Shown here in pieces: positions 17,638 to 24,945 of a stretch of DNA of 64,000 nucleotides; within the stretch, counting starts at the first letter, position 1; each line of letters opens with the position of its first letter. The translations under genes were made by a program, and so were the position numbers. Source of the stretch: an uncultured Christensenellaceae bacterium (GTDB taxonomy: Bacteria > Bacillota > Clostridia > Christensenellales > UBA3700); the NCBI GenBank assembly GCA_944380305.1, contig CALWHF010000001.1, positions 1-64,000 of the forward strand. The letters run 5' to 3'. The notes under the pieces are model-generated. The model had not been told where the DNA came from and did no database searches. It was given only the letters and a program-made list of their open reading frames with translations.

Positions 17638-17963
17638 CGCTTATTTTCGCGCGCGCTATGCGCGTACGCGTAAAAGCGCAAAATAATTCCCCTTTTACCG
17701 CCTTTTTATCTGTGTTTTATCCGCTTTTAAGGTCTTATGAACCGACCGTCGCTTCTAAAACATCGGTAACGGAAAAAACACGATTTTGCGCTAATTTTTT
17801 CGCGTTTTATTCGTACTGTCGGGCGCGAAACGCCTGCTACCCAAAACCGCCTTTCAGTCCGCGGCACGTTTCCTCTCCTCTCAGCGCGTATATCCGCTCT
17901 CTTTGAGCGATGCCCCGTATCTCTCAGCAAAGTCGCAGCCTCAAAAAGAAAGTCAACAAACAA
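17638..17963. other. Intergenic stretch with no recognised gene
   Basis: Short frames exist on both strands (about 80-90 codons) but lack ribosome sites and family features. A GC-rich palindromic patch lies near 17647-17672 (cgcgcgctatgcgcg type). I see no RNA gene. Confidence 0.5.
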
Positions 17964-17987
17964 AAAGCCGCCCTTGCGGACGGCTTT
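17964..17987 (-). terminator. Terminator of the small membrane protein gene
   Basis: On the minus strand AAAGCCGTCC, a GCAA tetraloop and GGGCGGCTTT form a 10 bp stem with one G-U pair, followed by TTGTTTG. Confidence 0.88.
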
Positions 17988-18005
17988 TGCTTATCATTGG
18001 TTTTC

Positions 18006-18308
18006 TCAGAAAATAATGTTGCCGCAGATCGCGAGTACGAAATAAAGTACCAGCAATATGATGCAGACTATTCTCCAACCCTTGCCCTTAGCGCAAGCGT
18101 AGGACCATGCGGGGAACGCGATAGCGATACCAAGCATGAGAGCCGCAATGATCGTAAAGATATTCTTGAGCGAGCCCATATCCGCGCCGACGGCGTTGAG
18201 GATGAGCTGAACCACGAACAAAACACTCGCAATCAGAAGTGCCCAGAATGCACACAGTTTTGCAAGGTCTCTCTTTGCCGCACCTTCTGTTCTCTGTTTC
18301 TTTGCCAT
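18006..18308 (-). CDS. Small three-helix membrane protein, function unknown
   Basis: A 100 aa protein with a basic, polar N-terminus (MAKKQRTEGAAKRD) and three hydrophobic segments at roughly 17-38, 48-70 and 78-99. GGAGGAAGG lies just upstream of the ATG. It follows the GAPDH gene on the same strand, separated by a strong hairpin, and ends at its own terminator. I do not recognise a family. Confidence 0.7.
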   Translation of the reverse strand: MAKKQRTEGAAKRDLAKLCAFWALLIASVLFVVQLILNAVGADMGSLKNIFTIIAALMLGIAIAFPAWSYACAKGKGWRIVCIILLVLYFVLAICGNIIF

Positions 18309-18337
18309 AATCCTTCCTCCGATTATTTTTTTATAAG

Positions 18338-18370
18338 TTCGCCCCGCGGCAGATACTGCCGAGGGGCGAA
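18338..18370 (-). terminator. Long hairpin after the GAPDH gene
   Basis: TTCGCCCC and CGGCAG arms pair with CTGCCG and GGGGCGAA across one mismatch and a 3 nt loop (14 bp). On the minus strand no U-run follows (CTTATAAAAAAA), so it may act as a 3'-end stabiliser or processing site rather than a full terminator. Confidence 0.55.
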
Positions 18371-18404
18371 AGTTTCGTTAGATTATACGGAATCCCGCCC
18401 GCGA

Positions 18405-19463
18405 TTACTTCAGCTCAGCGAAGTACTTGATGGTTCTGACCATCTGGCTGGTGTAGGAGTTCTCGTTGTCATACCAGGAAACGACCTGAACCTGATAGGT
18501 GTCGTCGTCGATCTTGGAAACCATGGTCTGAGTAGCGTCGAACAGCGAGCCGTAGGTCATGCCGATAACGTCGGAAGAAACGATCTCGTCGGTGTTGTAA
18601 CCGAAAGACTCGGTAGCTTCAGCCTTCATAGCGGCATTGATGCCCTCTTTGGTAACGTCCTTGCCCTTGACAACCGCGACGAGGATGGTCGTGGAACCGG
18701 TAGCGGTAGGAACGCGCTGTGCGGAACCGATCAGCTTGCCGTTGAGCTCGGGGATAACGAGACCGATAGCCTTAGCTGCGCCGGTGCTGTTGGGAACGAT
18801 GTTCTGTGCGCCTGCTCTGGATCTTCTGAGGTCGCCCTTTCTCTGCGGACCGTCGAGGATCATCTGGTCGCCGGTGTATGCGTGAACGGTGGTCATGATA
18901 CCGCTGACGATGGGTGCGTAATCGTTGAGAGCCTTAGCCATGGGAGCGAGGCAGTTGGTCGTGCAGGAAGCCGCGCTGATGATGTTGTCTTCCTTGGTCA
19001 GGGTCTTGTGGTTTACGTTGTAAACGATGGTCGGCAGGTCGTTGCCCGCAGGAGCGGAGATAACGACTTTCTTCGCGCCGGCATTGACGTGAGCCATAGC
19101 CTTTGCCTTGCTGGTGTAGAAGCCGGTGCACTCGAGCACAACGTCGACCTTCAGATCGCCCCAGGGGAGCTCAGCCGCGTTAGCCTTTGCGTAGATCGTG
19201 ATTTCCTTACCGTCGACGATGATGGAACCGGGAACCTTAACGGTCTTGCCGTCCTCTTCCATAACGGCGTCCTTATAGGTAACCTCGTGATTTCTCGCGT
19301 AGTTGCCCTGCATGGTGTCGTACTTGAGAAGATGAGCCAGCATCTTGGGGCTGGTGAGGTCGTTGATAGCGACTACTTCGTAGCCCTTCGCGCCGAACAT
19401 TTGTCTGAATGCCAATCTACCGATACGGCCGAAACCGTTGATAGCGACTCTAACATTTGCCAT
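18405..19463 (-). CDS. gap: Glyceraldehyde-3-phosphate dehydrogenase (NAD-dependent, type I)
   Basis: A 352 aa glycolytic enzyme that oxidises glyceraldehyde-3-phosphate to 1,3-bisphosphoglycerate. NAD site NGFGRIGR (10-17) and D35 (AINDL) indicate NAD preference. The catalytic pair is C167 (SAASCTTNC) and H194 (TVHAYTGDQ). The start is taken at the ATG at 19463, which gives [12 protein letters not shown] and follows GGAGG by 11 nt. An upstream TTG in frame lies inside that ribosome site and is rejected. A perfect palindrome sits in the leader. Confidence 0.97.
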   Translation of the reverse strand: MANVRVAINGFGRIGRLAFRQMFGAKGYEVVAINDLTSPKMLAHLLKYDTMQGNYARNHEVTYKDAVMEEDGKTVKVPGSIIVDGKEITIYAKANAAELPWGDLKVDVVLECTGFYTSKAKAMAHVNAGAKKVVISAPAGNDLPTIVYNVNHKTLTKEDNIISAASCTTNCLAPMAKALNDYAPIVSGIMTTVHAYTGDQMILDGPQRKGDLRRSRAGAQNIVPNSTGAAKAIGLVIPELNGKLIGSAQRVPTATGSTTILVAVVKGKDVTKEGINAAMKAEATESFGYNTDEIVSSDVIGMTYGSLFDATQTMVSKIDDDTYQVQVVSWYDNENSYTSQMVRTIKYFAELK

Positions 19464-19486
19464 AATATATAAATCCTCCAAAAAAT

Positions 19487-19498
19487 ATATTCGAATAT
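19487..19498. promoter_or_regulatory. Palindrome ATATTCGAATAT in the gap leader
   Basis: A perfect 12 bp palindrome between the predicted gap start site (about 19513) and the ribosome site. It could be a repressor operator. No regulator is assigned. Confidence 0.35.
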
Positions 19499-19519
19499 GC
19501 GTCTTTCGACATCGCTATA

Positions 19520-19548
19520 ATTTTAACAATTATTGCGTATTTTTGCAA
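19520..19548 (-). promoter_or_regulatory. Promoter of gap
   Basis: TTGCAA (19548-19543), a 17 bp spacer and TAAAAT (19525-19520) on the minus strand. The start near 19513 gives a leader of about 50 nt. Confidence 0.6.
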
Positions 19549-19616
19549 CTGATTATATGTAAAATTATACTTTCTTTTTGCGTGTTTTTTACTCAAAACC
19601 GCGAATTCGGAAAATA

Positions 19617-19643
19617 TTGCCGACCCCGATCAGAAGTCGGCAA
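19617..19643 (-). terminator. Hairpin after the LRR protein gene
   Basis: TTGCCGAC / GTCGGCAA, 8 bp, with an 11 nt loop. On the minus strand it is followed by TATTTTCC, a weak U-tract. Confidence 0.55.
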
Positions 19644-19654
19644 GCGTTGCTGCG

Positions 19655-21271
19655 TCAATCCGGCCAGTCGACGCCGACGTAGAATTTTATATCGTTGTTG
19701 CCTTTCTCGTTGAGATCGTCGACGAATTCTTTTATCGTGCCTTCTTTGAAACTGTATACGCGAAGTTCGCCGCTTATGCCGTCAAACGCTTTCTCGTCCA
19801 ACGTGCAGTCTCCGTTCTCGAAATAAACGGTCTTGACGTTGCCAGAAGCGATAAAGTTCTTCCCTATCTCGCCGACGGTTACGGGTATGCACAGCTTATC
19901 CGCCTTGAGTCCCGAGAATGCATATCCGTCTATCTTTTTCAGCGTCTTTGCAATGTCGGCAGAAAGCAGGAAATCGAACGAGTCGGAAGTCTTATTATCC
20001 TTGTCGTTTATGCAGTCCGAGCTGTCGAACTTGCCGATATATGCAAGTATCTCGCTCTTGTCGGCGTTCATCAGAAGATAGTGCGATCTTGCCGTCGTAG
20101 ACGTCTTATCCGAATTAAACTCGTAATAATCGTCGAGTTTTACTATAGCGAAATTCTTATTGCCGTCCTCTATTTTATAAGAGATCGTCGAAGAATCGCC
20201 GTAGTTGCCCGCGCCGCCGAACGCGCCCTCTCCTATCGTCTCGATATTCGCGCCTATCGTAAAGTTAACGAGTCTTGTGCAGCCGTTGAATGCGAGCGAC
20301 GGGATCTCGGTCAGCGTAGCGGGAAGAGTTATCGAAGTAAGGTATGCGCAATCTTTGAAAATACCCTCTCCTATCTTCTTTATCGCGCTGCCCTCTGCAA
20401 AAGTGACAGTCTTGAGGTATGTGCAACCGCTGAATGCGTATTCGTCGATCTGCGTCACGCTTGCGGGAACCGTCAGCGAAGTAAATGAGCTGGAAGTATC
20501 CTTTGCAAACGCATAAGCATCGATCGTCAGAAGTGTATCGGGAAGCTTGAAACCGTTGAGTCTCGTATTGTAGAAAGCCTTTTCTTGTATTCTCGAAACC
20601 GCGCTTTCGTCGCCGAAAGTGATCTTGGAAAGGCTCGTGCAGCCTTCAAACGCGCTCTTGGAAATTATCTGCAGCTTGTCTCCCACGACGAGCGAAGAGA
20701 TCTTGGTGCACTCCTTGAACGCCTCTTCGCCGAGCGAAGTCAGCTCAGAAGGCAGCGTGACGACCTTGTTCTCGCTGTCGTTGCCTGTATAGGACAGCGA
20801 ACTGCAGCCCTCGAACGCATTGTTGCCTATCTTCGTAACGCCTGCGGGAAGAACTATATGCCCGAGTGCGGTGCAATCCTCGAAACAGCTCGCAGGGATC
20901 TCTTTCAGAGCCGAAGGCAATTCGACGTAAGTTATCGTCGTCTGACCCTTGAAACACTCTTCATCGAGAGTTATCTGCGAAATATCCGCATCGAACACGA
21001 TGCTGGTGGCTTTGGACGAAGAAAACGCGCCTTTCGCTATCTTCGCGACGCGTCTGCCGCCTATCTTTGCGGGCACGGTGACCGTTGTGTCGCTGCCCGT
21101 ATAGGCGGTTATAGTCACGGTCTTACCCTCTACTTCGTAGGTGAAACCGCCGCTTGTTCTCGCCCCGCTTGCGGACGAATATACGGCGATAAAATATCCG
21201 CCCACCGCGACGAGGATCACCGCGACCGCGACGAGAACGGATATAAGTACGATTTTCTGTTTAGAAGTCAT
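19655..21271 (-). CDS. BspA-type leucine-rich-repeat surface protein
   Basis: A 538 aa protein. The start is taken at the ATG opening MTSKQKIVLIS, which has AAAGG upstream and leads straight into a single membrane helix (6-30), probably a signal anchor. The body is a series of LRR_5 (BspA/TpLRR) repeats, with motifs such as SFEDCTALGHIVLP, AFEGCSSLSY and AFSGCTYLKTVTF, followed by a repeat-poor stretch and two more repeats near the C-terminus. Such proteins occur in adhesion and host or matrix binding. No anchoring motif is seen at the C-terminus (ends VGVDWPD), so it is tethered by its N-terminus. Confidence 0.85.
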   Translation of the reverse strand: MTSKQKIVLISVLVAVAVILVAVGGYFIAVYSSASGARTSGGFTYEVEGKTVTITAYTGSDTTVTVPAKIGGRRVAKIAKGAFSSSKATSIVFDADISQITLDEECFKGQTTITYVELPSALKEIPASCFEDCTALGHIVLPAGVTKIGNNAFEGCSSLSYTGNDSENKVVTLPSELTSLGEEAFKECTKISSLVVGDKLQIISKSAFEGCTSLSKITFGDESAVSRIQEKAFYNTRLNGFKLPDTLLTIDAYAFAKDTSSSFTSLTVPASVTQIDEYAFSGCTYLKTVTFAEGSAIKKIGEGIFKDCAYLTSITLPATLTEIPSLAFNGCTRLVNFTIGANIETIGEGAFGGAGNYGDSSTISYKIEDGNKNFAIVKLDDYYEFNSDKTSTTARSHYLLMNADKSEILAYIGKFDSSDCINDKDNKTSDSFDFLLSADIAKTLKKIDGYAFSGLKADKLCIPVTVGEIGKNFIASGNVKTVYFENGDCTLDEKAFDGISGELRVYSFKEGTIKEFVDDLNEKGNNDIKFYVGVDWPD

Positions 21272-21472
21272 ATCTTTTACCTTTGCGATTTTTGTTAGTA
21301 TTAATAAACGAGAACGTATTATTCGTATGCGCTCGCGCAAAAAAACGTCCTCACCCGCTATTATAACACAGCGACCCATTACAATCAATTAAAAATTTTA
21401 ATATCGGACATTTTTTGAAAAAACGCGACGTTATGATGCCGAAACGGACGTATTTTTTGCGTTTTATCTGTT

Positions 21473-23065
21473 TTATACACGCGTTTTAAGCCGTTTAAGA
21501 CAGTTGAAAGCGCATTTTATGCCGTCTGCCGCCGCCGACGTGATGCCGCCTGCATAACCCGCACCCTCCCCGCACGGCATGATACCGTCCACGGAGCTCT
21601 GACCGTCATCGTCTCTGACTATCCTGACGGGAGAACTCGATCTCGTCTCCACGCCCGTCAGCAAAGCGTCGGCGCAAGCAAAACCTCTTATCTTGTTTTC
21701 GAACTGAGGCAACGCCTCTCTGAGCCCTCCGCACACGAACGACGGCAGACAGTCGTCCAGCTTTTCAAGCGCGACTCCCCTCGGGTAGGACGGCTTTACT
21801 TCTCCGAAACGCGAACTCGCCCTTTTTGCGAGAAAATCCTCGACTCTCTGGCATACCGCTTTCCCCGCGCCCGCGGCATACGCCGCCTGCTCGTATCTTC
21901 TCTGGAATCTCACGCCCGCGAGCGGATCTTCCCCGCCGAAATCGGACGGCGAAACGCCCACGAGCAGCGCACTGTTGCAGTTTATTCCGTCTCTCGCGTA
22001 CGCGCTCATGCCGTTGGTCACTATACCGCCTTTTTCGGATTCGGCGGCGACGACGTATCCTCCCGGGCACATACAGAACGAATAACAACCTCTGCCGTCT
22101 TTCGTTTTCGCGACGACCTTGTAATCTGCGGGAGGCAGATCCTTGTATGCAAAGCCGTATCTCGACGCGTTCATCCTGCTCTGGAGATGTTCTATCCTGA
22201 CGCCTATCGCGAAAGGTTTTTGAGTCATGACGAGATGTCTCGAAAGTTTCCCGAATGTATCCCTCGCGCTGTGTCCTATCGCTATCACGCACGCCTCGCA
22301 GGGCAGCTCGTATTCTCCGTCCGAGCATTCGACTCTGACAGAACTCAGTATGCCGTCTTTCACGGCAATATCGCTCAGCTTGTGTCCGAAACGCACCTCT
22401 CCGCCCTCGGCGACGATTGCCTTTCTCATAGCCGCGACTACTCCGACGAGCTTATCCGTGCCAATATGCGGTTTTGAATCGTAAAGTACTTCTTCGGGCG
22501 CGCCGTACTTGACAAATTCAGCAAGCACGACTGACACCAGCGAATCGTTGACGCCCGTATTCAGCTTTCCGTCCGAGAACGTACCTGCTCCGCCCTCGCC
22601 GAACTGCACGTTGCATTCCTCGTCTAGCCCGCCGCCCGCGGCGTACTCCTCCACTTTTTTCGTCCTTTCTTCGACACTGAGTCCGCGTTCGAGGACTATC
22701 GGTCTTATGCCCGCATACGCGAGCGTCAGCGCGCAGAAAAGCCCTGCCGGTCCGCTGCCGACCACGACGACCGGTCTGTCGGGTCTTACCGCTTTTATCT
22801 CAGTCGCAAGCTCTCTGAGAGGTCTCGCCTCCGATACGGGAGAATATTTCTCTCTGCTCTTTTTCAGAAACGCGTTCTCGTCTTTCAGAGAAACGCCTGC
22901 CGAAAGTACGAAAACGGGACGTCTTCCTCTGCAATCGAGAGACTTCCTCAGCAATCTGACTTCTTCTATTTCCGAAACAGGTATTCCCAGAATACGCGCT
23001 ACCTCTTTCATCACGTCGGTCTCGGAAAACCCCTCGGACATCTTTACGTCGTTAAGCCTGAACAT
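21473..23065 (-). CDS. FAD-dependent dehydrogenase of the COG2509 type
   Basis: A 530 aa flavoprotein. Residues 1-90 are a small N-terminal domain of the family. The FAD-binding motif VVVGSGPAGLFCAL is near residue 100, followed by a second GG-rich segment and a C-terminal EGAGYAGGITSAAADG motif that contacts FAD. This is a widespread bacterial family of unknown substrate, distantly related to geranylgeranyl reductases. GGAGG precedes the ATG, which overlaps the end of the upstream flavoprotein gene by 14 nt, so the two are coexpressed. Confidence 0.87.
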   Translation of the reverse strand: MFRLNDVKMSEGFSETDVMKEVARILGIPVSEIEEVRLLRKSLDCRGRRPVFVLSAGVSLKDENAFLKKSREKYSPVSEARPLRELATEIKAVRPDRPVVVVGSGPAGLFCALTLAYAGIRPIVLERGLSVEERTKKVEEYAAGGGLDEECNVQFGEGGAGTFSDGKLNTGVNDSLVSVVLAEFVKYGAPEEVLYDSKPHIGTDKLVGVVAAMRKAIVAEGGEVRFGHKLSDIAVKDGILSSVRVECSDGEYELPCEACVIAIGHSARDTFGKLSRHLVMTQKPFAIGVRIEHLQSRMNASRYGFAYKDLPPADYKVVAKTKDGRGCYSFCMCPGGYVVAAESEKGGIVTNGMSAYARDGINCNSALLVGVSPSDFGGEDPLAGVRFQRRYEQAAYAAGAGKAVCQRVEDFLAKRASSRFGEVKPSYPRGVALEKLDDCLPSFVCGGLREALPQFENKIRGFACADALLTGVETRSSSPVRIVRDDDGQSSVDGIMPCGEGAGYAGGITSAAADGIKCAFNCLKRLKTRV

Positions 23066-24230
23066 CCGCGCCTCCGATTATCGCCTTTGCGACAGCATAC
23101 GCGCTTGCCCATGCCCAGTGCAGATTGAATCCGCCCGAATCTCCGTCCACGTCAAGAGCTTCGCCCGTCACATACAGCCCCTCTGTCTTTTCAGACTCCA
23201 GCGTGACAGGATCGAATCCGTCGAGCGCGAGCCCGCCCGAAACCACCTGCGCGTTCTTCATGTCGGACACTCCGTCGAACGTCACCTCGTAATTCTTCAA
23301 CGCTTTGGCGAGTCTGCGCGCGTCATTTGCCGCCTTGCCAGTCGCACCCGCCGTCTTTGCGACAGCCGCGGCAAGCGACTTGTGCAGGTACGCGCACAGC
23401 GCGGTCTCGCAATCGCAGCCGCATTGCGAGAGAAAACGCGTTATCTCTTCTTCACTCCTTTCGGGCACGAAATCTATAAAGCCTATGCATTTTTGTTCTT
23501 TTCTCAAAGCGCGGACGTAATACGACGACGCCTCGAACGCCAGTATCCCGCTGAGCGCGTTGTCTTTGAAGAGCAATTCTCCCCTCTTATCGAAAACGCA
23601 GTCGCGTCCCGCTAACAGTTTCAGTCCCGCCCGTGCCCTTACGCCCGACGCGCCTTTGACGGACTTTGACGGGATATGCGAGATCGCGGGGTATCTCTCC
23701 GTCACGGTGTGACCGAAATGCGCGAGCATAGACAGACAGTCTGTACCGCTGGTAGCGTTCTGCCCTGCGGCGAACACGAGTTTTTCGCAATAATAAACCC
23801 CTTTATCGGTAGTCACGGCAAAATATTTGCCGTCACGGACGACTTTTTCCGCTTTTTCCCCGCACTTTATCTCCGCACCCGCGTCTGCCGCGCCTCGCAC
23901 GAGAGCGTTGACAACGTTTGTCGCGCTCAAACTGTACGGATATATCCTGCCATCCTCCTCGGTCAGCTCGAGCCCCAGCGAATTGAAAAAAGGTTCCGTC
24001 TTGCCGCTGAAAGCCCGCAAGACCGGTCCGACGAAATCGGGCGCGTTGTAACGTGACGCATCTACGGCGACGTTGGACAGGTTGCACCTGCCGTTGCCCG
24101 ATGCGAGCACTTTTTTCAGCACTCTGTCCTTTGCCTCTATTACCGCGGTCTTTTTGCCGTCCCGAGCGAGCATGATCGCGCACGCAATTCCCGACGCGCC
24201 GCCGCCTATGATTATCACGTCGTATTTCAT
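23052..24230 (-). CDS. HI0933-like NAD(P)/FAD-dependent oxidoreductase
   Basis: A 392 aa flavoprotein that begins MKYDVIIIGGGASGIACA, the canonical dinucleotide-binding start. Further family marks are GNGRCNLSN near residue 55 and GEALDVDGDSGGFNLHWAWASA at the C-terminus. Members bind FAD, and the substrate is not settled; some are annotated as aminoacetone oxidases. The frame is open upstream, but MKYDV is the natural start. There is no Shine-Dalgarno, and a near-consensus promoter places +1 on the A of this ATG. It overlaps the following COG2509 gene by 14 nt. Confidence 0.88.
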   Translation of the reverse strand: MKYDVIIIGGGASGIACAIMLARDGKKTAVIEAKDRVLKKVLASGNGRCNLSNVAVDASRYNAPDFVGPVLRAFSGKTEPFFNSLGLELTEEDGRIYPYSLSATNVVNALVRGAADAGAEIKCGEKAEKVVRDGKYFAVTTDKGVYYCEKLVFAAGQNATSGTDCLSMLAHFGHTVTERYPAISHIPSKSVKGASGVRARAGLKLLAGRDCVFDKRGELLFKDNALSGILAFEASSYYVRALRKEQKCIGFIDFVPERSEEEITRFLSQCGCDCETALCAYLHKSLAAAVAKTAGATGKAANDARRLAKALKNYEVTFDGVSDMKNAQVVSGGLALDGFDPVTLESEKTEGLYVTGEALDVDGDSGGFNLHWAWASAYAVAKAIIGGADVQA

Positions 24231-24236
24231 GTTTCC

Positions 24237-24265
24237 ATTATAACCTATCGCCGCCCGATTATCAA
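24237..24265 (-). promoter_or_regulatory. Promoter predicting a leaderless flavoprotein mRNA
   Basis: TTGATA (24265-24260), a 17 bp spacer and TATAAT (24242-24237) on the minus strand. Counting the last -10 base as -7 puts +1 at 24230, the A of the ATG. Only GGAAAC lies between the -10 and the ATG. Confidence 0.75.
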
Positions 24266-24318
24266 GCGCGCGACCCCTCAAAAACCATACCTTCGCAACT
24301 ATAAAAGAGTACAAAAAA

Positions 24319-24348
24319 GCTCTGCGAATTGCAGGCAAAACGCAGAGC
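24319..24348 (-). terminator. Terminator of the giant surface-protein operon
   Basis: On the minus strand GCTCTGCG, a 14 nt loop and CGCAGAGC are followed by TTTTTTG. It lies 68 nt after the small lipoprotein stop. Confidence 0.88.
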
Positions 24349-24415
24349 CTCCGTTTTTCTTCACGCTCCGCCCGCTACGAAGGGAGTACGGGCGATAAGC
24401 GAAATCTTTACAGCC

Positions 24416-24931
24416 TCAGGCGTAGTACGGAGTTACCGTGATGACTACGCTGCTGCCGTTGGTGCCGACGTATTCGATATACGTCGATACCAGTTTCTTT
24501 GTCTCGTTGTTGACTTTGATCGCGATCTTTGCGTTCTTCGCATCCGCAATGTCGAGGACGGCAGCCGTATTCTGAATGTCTGCGGTATAAGTTGCGATCT
24601 CGTCTTCGAAACTAGTCTTCTCGTTGGCGAGATAGTCTGCCGACAGACTGAGAGATACGCCGTCCTTCGAGAGGTCGAGCGCGGGAGCTTCTATGCCTTC
24701 GCGTTTGAAGTCTACCGTAACGTCTCCGTTTTCGGTCTTGTATTCGTAGAAAGTGATGCCTTCTTTACTGACCTTTATATAGACGTCTCTGCCCGTTTCG
24801 CCGCTCGAAGTCTTGAAAGTGGCGAGGTTCCAGATCTCGTCAGTCGTGATCTTGACTTTACAACCCGCGATCGAGAACGCAAGCGCGATTACGGTCAATA
24901 CAATGATAAAAGCCGTTATAGATTTTTTCAT
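24416..24931 (-). CDS. Small lipoprotein, function unknown (last gene of the surface operon)
   Basis: A 171 aa protein with a lipoprotein signal (MKKSITAFIIVLTVIALAF) and lipobox SIAGC, cysteine at 24. The mature part is mostly beta and charged, ending VVITVTPYYA. I do not recognise a domain. GAGGTG precedes the ATG. It lies 14 nt after the 2237 aa protein and just before a strong terminator. The tight spacing suggests it works with the giant proteins, for example as a membrane-side partner; that is inference. Confidence 0.75.
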   Translation of the reverse strand: MKKSITAFIIVLTVIALAFSIAGCKVKITTDEIWNLATFKTSSGETGRDVYIKVSKEGITFYEYKTENGDVTVDFKREGIEAPALDLSKDGVSLSLSADYLANEKTSFEDEIATYTADIQNTAAVLDIADAKNAKIAIKVNNETKKLVSTYIEYVGTNGSSVVITVTPYYA

Positions 24932-24945
24932 AATTATTTCACCTC

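Noticed and set aside
17910-19472. 520-codon plus-strand frame across the small membrane protein and gap
   Set aside because: It is antisense to GAPDH, a certain gene, and crosses two terminators.
21272-21388. 39-residue N-terminal extension of the LRR protein
   Set aside because: The ATG at 21271 has AAAGG upstream and begins a proper signal anchor. The extension is Arg/Ile-rich without a ribosome site.
24231-24338. N-terminal extension of the HI0933-like protein from an upstream ATG
   Set aside because: The canonical FAD-binding start MKYDVIIIGGG is at 24230, the extension is non-homologous in appearance, and the promoter lies inside it.
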